From Lucinisca nassula (lineage: Eukaryota; Mollusca; Bivalvia; Lucinida; Lucinidae): a stretch of DNA of 64,000 bases. Under the pieces are notes generated by a model, which had not been told where the DNA came from, made no database searches, and saw only the letters and a program-made list of their open reading frames with translations. Position 1 is the stretch's first letter. Each line of letters starts with the position of its first letter. The DNA lies in assembly GCA_963580285.1 (NCBI GenBank), contig OY757020.1, forward strand, positions 95,359,497-95,423,496, written 5' to 3'. The position numbers were made by a program, and so were the translations under genes. Positions 52,259 to 61,027 of this stretch are shown here, piece by piece.

Positions 52259-52530
52259 CCCCTTCCATCTGGGCTTGAAGAAATAGATTGGCCTCCATGA
52301 TGCTTCCACGCAGAGCTGAAACTGACCGCACAAATACTGTTGTTAACCATACTTCATCCATCCCTGCCCATCAGGGCTTGAAGAAATAGACTGGGCTGCA
52401 TGATGCTTCCAGGCAGAGTCGAAACCGACAGCACATGAGTACTCGTAAACCGCTTAGATGGTTTAAGCCTGCCTAGGCAAATTGGTGCGAGTCAGCCCAT
52501 CCATGCATATAGACCCTACAAAACTGATAG
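52259..52530 (+). mobile_element. SINE-like family S, two 5' fragments
   Basis: The head GGCTTGAAGAAATAGA..GGC appears at 52273 and again at 52374, followed by GCATGATGCTTCCAGGCAGA to CATCCATGCATATAGACCCT. The 3' half is missing. Confidence 0.68.
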
Positions 52531-52610
52531 TCACATGAACATCAGCACTGTAGAGCTTCAGTGCTTAGTAATCGTGGGTGGACTGACAAACAGTTGACCC
52601 AAACAGTGTC

Positions 52611-52633
52611 TGATGATGATGATGATGATGATT
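52611..52633. repeat. (GAT)n microsatellite
   Basis: Seven or eight GAT units. Too short to say more. Confidence 0.8.
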
Positions 52634-52832
52634 TCATGTTTAACGACGCATCCACCCTCCTCATGGGTCATAAGTGTCAAGCGGTTAATGGTTAAACGGC
52701 ATAAACTGTGTCTGAATATTTAGTGTATGTTCTGAAAGTTTCCTTGAATAGTTTAATGTTTTGTTATCAGCTGGCTCAGTTTCGAGCATTACAATAACAC
52801 GCCTTGTGACATATCGCATTCTCTCATACCTC

Positions 52833-53074
52833 TTAAGGGCAACGGGAATACCTTCAGGGGAGGTAACTCCTGTAAAAGTATTTTTGTCTCCCATGTCAAT
52901 AGAGGTCAACTCTTAAAGGAAAGAATTTGCTCCTAAGGAGCAAATTCTTTCCTTTAAGAGTAGACCCCTTTTTCAGTGGGACAGGGCTTAGGGAAAAGCG
53001 TACAGGAAGTCCCGAAAGTTGTCTCCCTTTTGAAAAATGGCGGAAATCTGCCAGGTGTTCCCATTCCCCTTTAA
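52833..53074. mobile_element. MITE family P, copy 2
   Basis: TTAA at both ends, left GGGCAACGGGAATACC and right GGTGTTCCCATTCCCC. The centre is the perfect palindrome AATTTGCTCCTAAGGAGCAA flanked by CTTAAAGGAAAG/CTTTCCTTTAAG. Confidence 0.65.
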
Positions 53075-53079
53075 TGGTT

Positions 53080-53312
53080 TTTTTTTCCCCGATGAAAATG
53101 TGTGATATTTTTCCTATTTGCGCACCAAAACATAGGCTGTAGGTGCTCGTTAGAACCAACTCAATGAGGCGGTTCTAACGAGCACCCACAACCCATGTGT
53201 TGGGAGTTGACATAAGGAAAGTAATATCCACCCCTGTAAACCCCTGTTTTGTCTATATAAAGTGGGGTTTAAGGGGGTGATCATTTCACAGACTTGTTGG
53301 TGTGATGGGAGT
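53080..53312. mobile_element. Family H palindromic MITE
   Basis: CCCGATGAAAATGTGTGATA, hairpin GTGCTCGTTAGAACCAACTC/GAGGCGGTTCTAACGAGCAC, ACATAAGGAAAGTAATATCC, CCCCTGTTTTGTCTATATAA and CACAGACTTGTTGGTGTGAT. Confidence 0.68.
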
Positions 53313-53404
53313 GAAAATTGCTGTTTAGTGGGCATGCAGTTTCTGTGATATTTATTATTTATTTTTATGTTGTATTTTTTGTGTTGCTTTTATTTTGCAT
53401 GTAG

Positions 53405-53488
53405 TTTTCAAGCAGTGAGTCAGAGTCAGAATCAGAATCTGAGACAGAACGTCCTAAAGCTCCAAAAATTACAAGAAAACAGTCAGAG
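53405..53488 (+). CDS. WASHC2: WASHC2 coding exon h (acidic region)
   Basis: 28 codons starting FSSSESESESESETERPKAP and ending KITRKQSE. Acceptor TTTTGCATGTAG ending at 53404, donor GTATGA at 53489, phase 0 at both ends. The Ser-Glu dipeptide run followed by a basic patch is typical of the FAM21 acidic tail. A K-family MITE begins only about nine bases after the exon, so it nearly abuts the 5' splice site. No later exon was found before the window ends. Confidence 0.82.
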
Positions 53489-53497
53489 GTATGATAA

Positions 53498-53692
53498 CCC
53501 TTATCTTGCTATTCACGACAACCCCTGTCTTTGCAAACAGTGTAGATCCAGATCTGAAGAAGCCATCTGATCAGGATCTACACTGTTTGGCATTCAGTTT
53601 ATGAATTTGTAGGAATAAATTACATCAAGTAATTTGATTGGTTGATAGACAGAAATGGGTGTGGTTTAAATGAATATTCAGCAAGATAAGGG
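53498..53692 (+). mobile_element. MITE family K abutting a splice donor
   Basis: Starts CCCTTATCTTGCTATTCACG within ten bases of the exon h donor and ends CAGCAAGATAAGGG before TTAA at 53693-53696. The hairpin has lost about 10 bp of one arm (CCAGATCTGAAGAAGCC). Confidence 0.75.
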
Positions 53693-53759
53693 TTAATTCA
53701 GGTTATCATGACAAAATGACCTCAAAATAAACCATGGTTACCATAAAAGTCCTAAAAGT

Positions 53760-54215
53760 TTGCTGTTATTCTCCCAAAAATATTAAAAATTTGTTTCATG
53801 ATCGTGCAAGGAGTCCAAAAGATGCAGATAGAATGGCAAATTTGTCCCCGGAATCAAAGATTTGGAGGCATATAGTTTTTGGTCTGTTTGTCTGTCCGTC
53901 TGTTTCTGTTTGTCTGCAAAAACCTTAACATTGGGCATAACTTTTGAATGGTAACCGATAGAGCTTTCATATTTCTCATGTGCATTCCTTGTCACAAGAC
54001 CTTTCAAGAGGTACCATAAATTTTGACCTTGTGAACTTGACCTTGACATTTGACCTACTTGTGACCTCCTTTTTAAAAACTTTAACATTGGCCATAACTT
54101 TTGATTGGTTAGTGATAGGACTTTCATATTTCACATGTCTATTCCATGTAACAAGACCTTTCCAGTGGTACCATAATTTTTGACCTCATGACCTTGACCT
54201 TGTTGCTTCACCTCC
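53760..54215. repeat. Diverged tandem repeat with TTGACCTTG words
   Basis: Two related units of about 150 bp share AACTTTAACATTGGCCATAA, GTGATAGGACTTTCATATTT, AACAAGACCTTTCCAG and TTTTGACCT.ATGACCTTGAC. No coding frame. Confidence 0.5.
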
Positions 54216-54217
54216 TT

Positions 54218-56210
54218 TTTGTCGCACCTGCTTTAGCAGGAAGACTTAGGCGTGCAAGTTTCCGTCCGTCCGTCCACACCAACGAAACGACATTTGGGGG
54301 GCAAAAACTTTGGACAGTTTGACAGGTATATATTCGTGAGTCCAAATGGACTTTATTCCGTAATTTTGGTACTTAAGTGGCAAAAATTCGCTCTTAGGTG
54401 GCTTGCCGCTTAAGAGAACTTGCCGCTTAAGTAGTCAATATGCCGACGCCTAGCCACTAAAGTATCCATTCGTAGAGATGGACGGATGGACGAACGGAAA
54501 CTTGCATGCCTATGTCTTCCTGCTAAAGCAGGTGTGACAATAAAACTGTAAAAGGAGTTGCGATGAAAAGAGGTACCTATTGTATATCAACTAAAGCATA
54601 AAATATGGCTAAGTTCATAATGTGCAAAAAGTGAAAAAAATATTCTGAGAATTATGTCGAAAGCACACGCAAAGTTTCAAAATGATTGGTATAAAACTGT
54701 AAGAGGAGTTGCGATGACAAGAGGTACCTATCATATATCAATTGTTGGTTAAAAAATGACTAAGTACACAATGTGGAAAAAGTGACAAAAATTGATCCGA
54801 CGATAAAGTCCAAACCACATGCGCATCCTCATACCATGGCAAAAACACATGCAAAGTTTGAAAATAATCGGTATGAAACTGTAGGAGGGGTTGCCATGAC
54901 AAGAAACCCAGTGTAAAATGTTGATGGAAAGACGGATGGACAACTGGACGGATGGACATTCTCACGAATGGATACTTAAGTGGCTAGGCATCGGCATATT
55001 GACTACTTAAGCGGCAAATTCTCTTAAGCGGCAAGCCACCTAAGAGACAATTTTTGCCACTTAAGTACCAAAATAACGGAATAAAGTCCATTTGGACCTA
55101 CGAATATATACTTAAGTGTCAAAATGTCTAAATTTTTTGCCCCCTAAATGTCGTTTCGTTGGTGCGGACGGATGTTCTCACGGACTTTCTCACTGATGTA
55201 TACTTATGTGGCTATTTTTGGCAGGATTGATACTTAAGTGGCTACTTTTAGCCACTGAAAAGAAGTATTTTTGGTGTCTAACGGAATAAATCCCATAGAC
55301 TTAAATTGATTCTGTCCATTTACATAGCCACCTAAGTATATAATTTGTGACACTTTTTCGACATTGTGAACTTAGTCATTTTTAACCTACAATTGATATA
55401 TGAGAGGTACCTCTTGTCATCGCAACTCCTCTTACAGTTTTATACCAATCATTTTGAATCTTTGCGTGTGCTTTTGCCATGGTTTGAGGATGTGCATGTG
55501 GTTTCGACATAATTCTCAGAATATTTTTTTTCACTTTTTGCACATTATGAACTTAGCCATTTTTATGGTTTAGTTGATATACAATAGGTACCTCTTGTCA
55601 TCGCAACTCCTCTTACAGTTTTATATCGATCATTTTGAAACTTTGTGTGTGTTTTTGCTATGGTATGAGGATGTGCATGTGGTTTGGACTTCAACTTCGG
55701 ATCAATTTTTATCACTTTTTCCACATTGTGAACTTAGTCATTTTTAACCTACAATTGATATATGATAGGTACCTCTTGTCATCGCAACTCCTCTTACAGT
55801 TTTATACCAATCATTTTGAAACTTTGCATGTGCTTTTGCCATGGTATGAGGATGTGCATGTGATTTCGACATAATTCTCAGAATATTTTTTTTCGCTTTG
55901 TGCGCATTGGTAACTTAGTCATTTTTAAGCTTCAATTGATATACAGTTGGTACAGTCATTTTTAAGCTTCAATTGATATACAGGAGGTACCTCTTTGTCA
56001 CCGCAACTCCTCTTACAGTTTTATACTAATCATTTTGAAACGTTGCATGTGTTTTTGCCATGGCATTAGGCTCTGCATGTGGTTTGGACTTAATCTTCAG
56101 ATCAATTTTTGTCACTTTTTCCACATTGTGAACTTAGTCATTGTTAACCTTCAGTTGATATATGATAGATACCTTCATCACAACTCCTCTTACAGTTTTA
56201 TACTAATCAT
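54218..56210. repeat. Complex inverted and tandem repeat block
   Basis: CGCACCTGCTTTAGCAGGAA (54226) pairs with TTCCTGCTAAAGCAGGTGTG (54519). TGCCGCTTAAGTAGTCAATA (54420) pairs with TATTGACTACTTAAGCGGCA (54997). Between and beyond them, 130-170-bp units with GGAGTTGCGATGACAAGAGG run forward at 54550-54950. The same units run reversed (TGTCATCGCAACTCCTCTTA) five times at 55400-56200. No gene. Confidence 0.7.
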
Positions 56211-57628
56211 TAGCTCACCTGAGCCGAAGGCTCATGTGAGGTATTAGTATACCACGAGCCGGCGTCCGTCGTCCGTCGTCCACACTTTCAAAGAAGTATA
56301 TCTCCGGAACCAGTGGGCCAATCTTGATCAAATTTCATGTGAAGCATTATCAGGTAGGGGGAAAGGCTGCATACTGTTTTCGGGCAGATCGGATTGGAAC
56401 TCTGGTTGCCACGGCAACAAATAGCTCCCATAGACTTAACATAGGAAAAAGTTTGTCATCACTCTAGCTCCGTCAATTTTTTTCTGATCGACTTCATTCT
56501 TGCAGATAACGAGGACAGGCATGAAATCTGGATCAAGTTCGATTTTGGGCTGAATCGGATTATTCACTCAGGAGTTACGTGCCCTTGAGCGTTCTTAACA
56601 TAGGAAAAAGCTTGTCATCACTCTAGCTCCGTTAATTTTTTTCTGATCGACTTCATTCTTGCAGATAACGAGGACAGGCATGAAATCTCGATCAAGTTCG
56701 ATTTTGGGCTGAATCGGATTATTCACTCAGGAGTTACGTGCCCTTGAGCGTTGAAAAAATTGCCTATTGACTTAACATGGGAAGAATGTTGTCATCACCG
56801 TAGCTGCTTCAATTATTTTCAGATTGGCTTTATTCTTGCAGATAACCAGCACAGCCATGAAATCTCGGTCAAGTTCGATAACTGGCAGAATCGGATCATT
56901 CACTTAGGAGTTACCTGCCCTTGTGTGTTTTTGCATTTGGGTTAATGGGAATTTAAAAAATGTATATCTTAAAGACTACTTGGCCAACTTTGATCAAATT
57001 TCATGTGTCGCATTATTGGGCAAGTGGAAAGGCTTCATTAGGTTTTCAGGCAGATCTGAGTGGAACTCTGGTTGCCATGGCAACATCTAGCTCCCATAGA
57101 CTTCACATAGGAAAAAGCTTGTCATCACTCTAGCTCCGTCAATTTTTTTCTGATCGACTTCATTATTGCAGATAACCAGTACAGGCATAAAATCTCGGTC
57201 AAGTTCGATTTTGGGCCGAATCGGATTATTTGCCTTGGAGTTACCTGCCCTTGAGCATAAAAAAATACGTTGTGACCACGATAGCAACTTTATTTTTATT
57301 CAGACTTGTCAAACTTGTCGGCTTCATTCTTGCAGATAATAAGGACAGGCATAAAATCTCGGTTAAGTTCGATTTTGGGCAGAATCGGAATATTGACCTC
57401 GGAGTTACATGACCTTGAGCGACAAAAAATTTGCCCATAGACTTAACATAGGGAAAATGTTGTGACTACGATAGCGACTTGAATTTTTTTCAGATCAGCT
57501 TCAAACTTGCAGGTAACAAGGACAGACATAAAATCACGGTTAAGTTCGATTTTGGGCCGAATCAGATTATTTGCCTTGTAGTTACCTGCCCTTGAGCATG
57601 AAAAAATACGTTGTGACCACGATAGCAA
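56211..57628. mobile_element. Tandem-array element, ~165-bp units, cut by Ngaro
   Basis: Starts TAGCTCACCTGAGCCGAAGG with GTCCGTCGTCCGTCGTCC, as the 31842 element does. Six or more units follow with TCACTCTAGCTCCGTCAATT, CTGATCGACTTCATTCTTGC and GTTCGATTTTGGGC.GAATCGG. The last unit stops in ACGATAGCAACTTTATTTT, which is where the retrotransposon begins. Confidence 0.65.
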
Positions 57629-58136
57629 CTTTATTTTAGGATGGCTTAAATAAAGAAGACTTTAAAGACTGTGAACTTTTATTTATAACTTGGGGTGGGT
57701 TTGACTGGCCGCAAGGCAGGAAAAATTAGAGTCTGCATCGTTGAACCATGTCAGACTCTTAGAAGTCTCAGCTCACCCGGAAGGCAGCAAGCAATTTAAA
57801 TTCTGTATATATTTGACCGGACATAGCCTTTCCCAACTTTTACTAATTATCATCACCTCAGCCTCGGCTCCAGGGTTGAACATGACGTAGAGGGGGACTG
57901 TATCCTCACCCATTGCCAGTTACCTGCATTACCCCGATGTACGTACAACCTTTGACAGTCCCCTGTCATGACAACCCCGCCTTAAACTGCAATTATTTTG
58001 TTCTTGTGCAAATATTTGTAATATGCTTTTATCCCAACCTAAGTTCAGCAAGCCATTCATTTTAATGAAGCAGACATCGGTGCATAATTTTATTAAGCCG
58101 ACTTCAAGGGGAGCTGAAATTTCTTTAGAATTTCCG
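57629..58136 (-). repeat. Ngaro split direct repeat B2
   Basis: 508 bp from CTTTATTTTAGGATGGC to TAGAATTTCCG, repeated without visible change at 58926-59433. Forms the 3' terminus of the element. Confidence 0.9.
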
Positions 58137-58658
58137 ATTTCATGGTAAACTTTGCCTTGCGACTACTCATTTCCCGACATTCAAATGTTTAAAGGCTTCT
58201 ATTGAAATTGATGGCACATGATGCTGTTTAAATGTAGTAAACACTGTCCCTATAAGATATTCAATCACTTGAAAGTATCTATCAAAGCATTCTTTCACAT
58301 ATTGTTCGATAAGGAGAATGTCTTTGAAGCTTAATCCTCAAATGAGTCTGTCTGGTACAACACTTTGTAATAACTGGGTCATCTATGAGTCCTATTGTTC
58401 GTTGATTGTGTGTCACGCATCACAGCATCTGTTCTGGAGCACCTTTGTTCACTGCCAAATCCATGGCACCTGAAAATATTAAACTCATTGGCAGCATCAT
58501 TTGCTCAGTAAAACCATTCTGCACTGTAACTTCATGTGGTTAATATAACATGAATGACAGTATGTATGTCTGAAGAATGCCCACATCCAAGCGCATGCAA
58601 TACCAAATAAATCAGTTCAAACTATTAACATATTAATTATTCAGGGAGGGATGGGAGG
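58137..58658. other. Ngaro spacer between A2 and B2
   Basis: Unique within the window. No open frame of note, no palindrome. It ends in a G-rich GGGAGGGATGGGAGGG just before A2. Confidence 0.6.
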
Positions 58659-58925
58659 GTTTGTTCGTCCTTGAGTTAACAGGAAAAAGGAAGTTGCCCC
58701 AAGGCTGGTTCCCAGCTGAGCACATGGTGATGACATCACAAAACTTAGTGACATCATCAATTTGCTTGACAGGTGTATCATACCAATTAGCTATTCAATT
58801 AGTGAGGCAAAATCAATATTGGAAACAATTAAGCACTGCAGGGCATAGAAGTGAGCACTCCGAAGACAAACGTGAACAGAAAGCCACCAAAATAAACCAG
58901 GAATACTGTTCAAGGCATTATTCCT
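58659..58925 (-). repeat. Ngaro split direct repeat A2
   Basis: 267 bp, identical as far as seen to 63734-64000 (offset 5075). It directly abuts B1, as the DIRS/Ngaro circle-junction model requires. Confidence 0.9.
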
Positions 58926-59433
58926 CTTTATTTTAGGATGGCTTAAATAAAGAAGACTTTAAAGACTGTGAACTTTTATTTATAACTTGGGGTGGGTTTG
59001 ACTGGCCGCAAGGCAGGAAAAATTAGAGTCTGCATCGTTGAACCATGTCAGACTCTTAGAAGTCTCAGCTCACCCGGAAGGCAGCAAGCAATTTAAATTC
59101 TGTATATATTTGACCGGACATAGCCTTTCCCAACTTTTACTAATTATCATCACCTCAGCCTCGGCTCCAGGGTTGAACATGACGTAGAGGGGGACTGTAT
59201 CCTCACCCATTGCCAGTTACCTGCATTACCCCGATGTACGTACAACCTTTGACAGTCCCCTGTCATGACAACCCCGCCTTAAACTGCAATTATTTTGTTC
59301 TTGTGCAAATATTTGTAATATGCTTTTATCCCAACCTAAGTTCAGCAAGCCATTCATTTTAATGAAGCAGACATCGGTGCATAATTTTATTAAGCCGACT
59401 TCAAGGGGAGCTGAAATTTCTTTAGAATTTCCG
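58926..59433 (-). repeat. Ngaro split direct repeat B1
   Basis: Second 508-bp copy of B (offset 1297 from B2). It lies between the hydrolase stop and A2. Confidence 0.9.
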
Positions 59434-59488
59434 CCACGAAAATATTTATATTTTCCCCCAAATTCTTAAGAAATTTAATGCATTGCTA

Positions 59489-60115
59489 TTACAATTTTTG
59501 GTTATTGATATCTGCAATAAAAAGCTTTATTAAATTTCTGAATGTTTGCACGTAAGTGAGATTACCAAAATCTGACATGTGAACGCCGTCTTTGCTAAAC
59601 AACTCATTCATATACCAAAGAATATGAGGCTTAATCACACTTCCTCGGGGAAGTTCTGCCATATACTGATGTGCAGCTCTGTTAACTCTCTGAGCTTTCA
59701 GATTGAGTAATTTGGTGACATCTGATTTATTGTTTCTCCATTTTAGCCTTGGCAATATGTCACACCAAACTATCTGTGTTGCATAGAAAACTGAGTGAAT
59801 GTATGTCAGATCCTTCTTAATTGAATGCATTAATGAAAACTGAGGAATTGTATCAATATCATTCCCACCTAGATGTAGGATGATCATCCTAGGGTGACCT
59901 CTGGTGATCATCTGAAGCTGGAGGACTGGTAGCAGCTGGTCCCAATGCATACTAGACTGGCCTAACCACACTATTCTAAACTGGCTCTGACCAAGCTGAT
60001 CACATCCTAGTTTACAGGCGTAGTTGCCACCATGTTTAACAATGGAATCTCCAACTATCCAGATTTCTGGAATAAAAATATGACATAAACATCTGGTAAT
60101 AATGGGGTAAGGTAC
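59489..60115 (-). CDS. Ngaro SGNH/GDSL-type hydrolase domain
   Basis: 208 sense codons from just after the recombinase stop. Block I is IWIVGDSIVKHGG (nucleophile Ser in GDS), block III is LHLGGNDIDT (Asn of GGND), and block V is DGVHMSDFG (catalytic Asp and His). All SGNH landmarks are therefore present, in the normal order and at the usual domain size of about 180 residues. The frame is the same as the recombinase frame, with only the TGA at 60116-60118 between them. No ATG precedes block I in frame, so expression probably needs UGA readthrough or splicing. A TTTTTATTCCAG acceptor-like site lies just before GAAATCTGG. Some Ngaro elements carry such a hydrolase. Its substrate is unknown. Confidence 0.82.
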   Translation of the reverse strand, partial: VPYPIITRCLCHIFIPEIWIVGDSIVKHGGNYACKLGCDQLGQSQFRIVWLGQSSMHWDQLLPVLQLQMITRGHPRMIILHLGGNDIDTIPQFSLMHSIKKDLTYIHSVFYATQIVWCDILPRLKWRNNKSDVTKLLNLKAQRVNRAAHQYMAELPRGSVIKPHILWYMNELFSKDGVHMSDFGNLTYVQTFRNLIKLFIADINNQKL

Positions 60116-61027
60116 TCAGTTGCGAATGTATTTGCAAAAAGCACTTGAGCCGCTACTCCAGCGTCCCTGCCTTTTTATGGTCTCTGGCTCTACACCATCG
60201 CTAGCCAGATCTGTAGCTCGGCCAATTCTAAAAGAATGTGTTTTAAAGAGAGCTGGTGGTAAGCCCAGTTTTGCGATAGACTTAGTCAATATGCTGGAGA
60301 ACTGGTACCTTGTTAAAGGTTCCCCATTTATATGACAAAGTAAAGAGCCACCAAGCTTTGGACGAACTTTCAAGAACTGCAGCACAGAATTAACACAACA
60401 GATGCTCCCTTTCTCAGCAGGATATATTTTTAGTTTTGTAGTCTTCCCTGTCTGATCAGTTTTAGACTTTCTTATTTGTATATAAAGTATCTTATTGTGA
60501 GTATCAAATGACAAGTCACTCAGCTGGAGTGGCCTATCTGCATGTAGTGGGCCTGTATAAACTAACTCACTGATTCGAAGCAGACCATAATAGGCCAAGG
60601 AAAATGCAGTTTTGAAAAGTAATGTCTCATATGGGCTAGAACAAATTTCATTTAATTTACCACAAATGGCCTTCAACAAATCCTTTGAAATAGGTGCTCT
60701 GTTGTCTTTCTGTTTGCGGGATCTGCGATATCCGTCAAGCATCTTTTGAATGATAAAAGTGCTTGTTGGATCTTGTAGGTTATTTATTTTGTGAAAGTAA
60801 CTTAAACCAGAACAGTACGTATAAATAGTGGCTGGAGAATGACCCTTCTCAAAACAACTTGATATGAAATATTGGATGTGAATGATAGCAGCAGGCCACT
60901 GGGTTCCCAGGCTGTGATGTATTCTGAACTTATTGAAAGCAGTAAGTGCATTTTTGTAGGCTATATGTGTGTTTGTTGCCAAGCTTGCTGACAAAAGCTC
61001 TCGGGATCTAGATTGAATATGTTCCAT
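60116..61027 (-). CDS. Ngaro tyrosine recombinase
   Basis: 303 residues starting MEHIQSRSRELLSASL. Residues 1-105 are the SAM-like core-binding domain (AYKNALTAFNKF, YCSGLSYFHKINN). The catalytic domain follows with Arg151 in LLRISEL, the beta-hairpin Lys189 in RKSKTDQTGK, the HSFR box (His264, Arg267), Trp290 in QGRWSS at the second His/Trp position, and nucleophile Tyr300 in FCKYIRN. The full set is intact. The family inserts a circular DNA copy by strand exchange without target duplication. The frame overlaps the end of RT by 67 bases in a -1 relation, so frameshifting or reinitiation is needed. The stop is TGA. Confidence 0.92.
   Translation of the reverse strand: MEHIQSRSRELLSASLATNTHIAYKNALTAFNKFRIHHSLGTQWPAAIIHIQYFISSCFEKGHSPATIYTYCSGLSYFHKINNLQDPTSTFIIQKMLDGYRRSRKQKDNRAPISKDLLKAICGKLNEICSSPYETLLFKTAFSLAYYGLLRISELVYTGPLHADRPLQLSDLSFDTHNKILYIQIRKSKTDQTGKTTKLKIYPAEKGSICCVNSVLQFLKVRPKLGGSLLCHINGEPLTRYQFSSILTKSIAKLGLPPALFKTHSFRIGRATDLASDGVEPETIKRQGRWSSGSSAFCKYIRN

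Larger units (their letters stand above)
31215..53488 (+). other. WASHC2: WASHC2 (FAM21) gene, partial: eight internal exons
   Basis: The eight exons listed separately keep frame across all seven junctions and align in order with the N-terminal ~240 residues of the FAM21 family. FAM21 is the largest WASH-complex subunit. Its N-terminal head assembles with the other WASH subunits and its long acidic tail (not in this window) binds retromer VPS35 and capping protein on endosomes. The start codon exon is upstream and unidentified. The rest lies beyond 53488, probably right of the window. Introns run 1.6-4.4 kb and are mostly repeats. Confidence 0.9.

Noticed and set aside
58661..58936. 91-residue plus-strand frame in repeat A2
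   Set aside because: The same bases are A1, the element leader. The frame is not conserved beyond the repeat and is antisense to element transcription.
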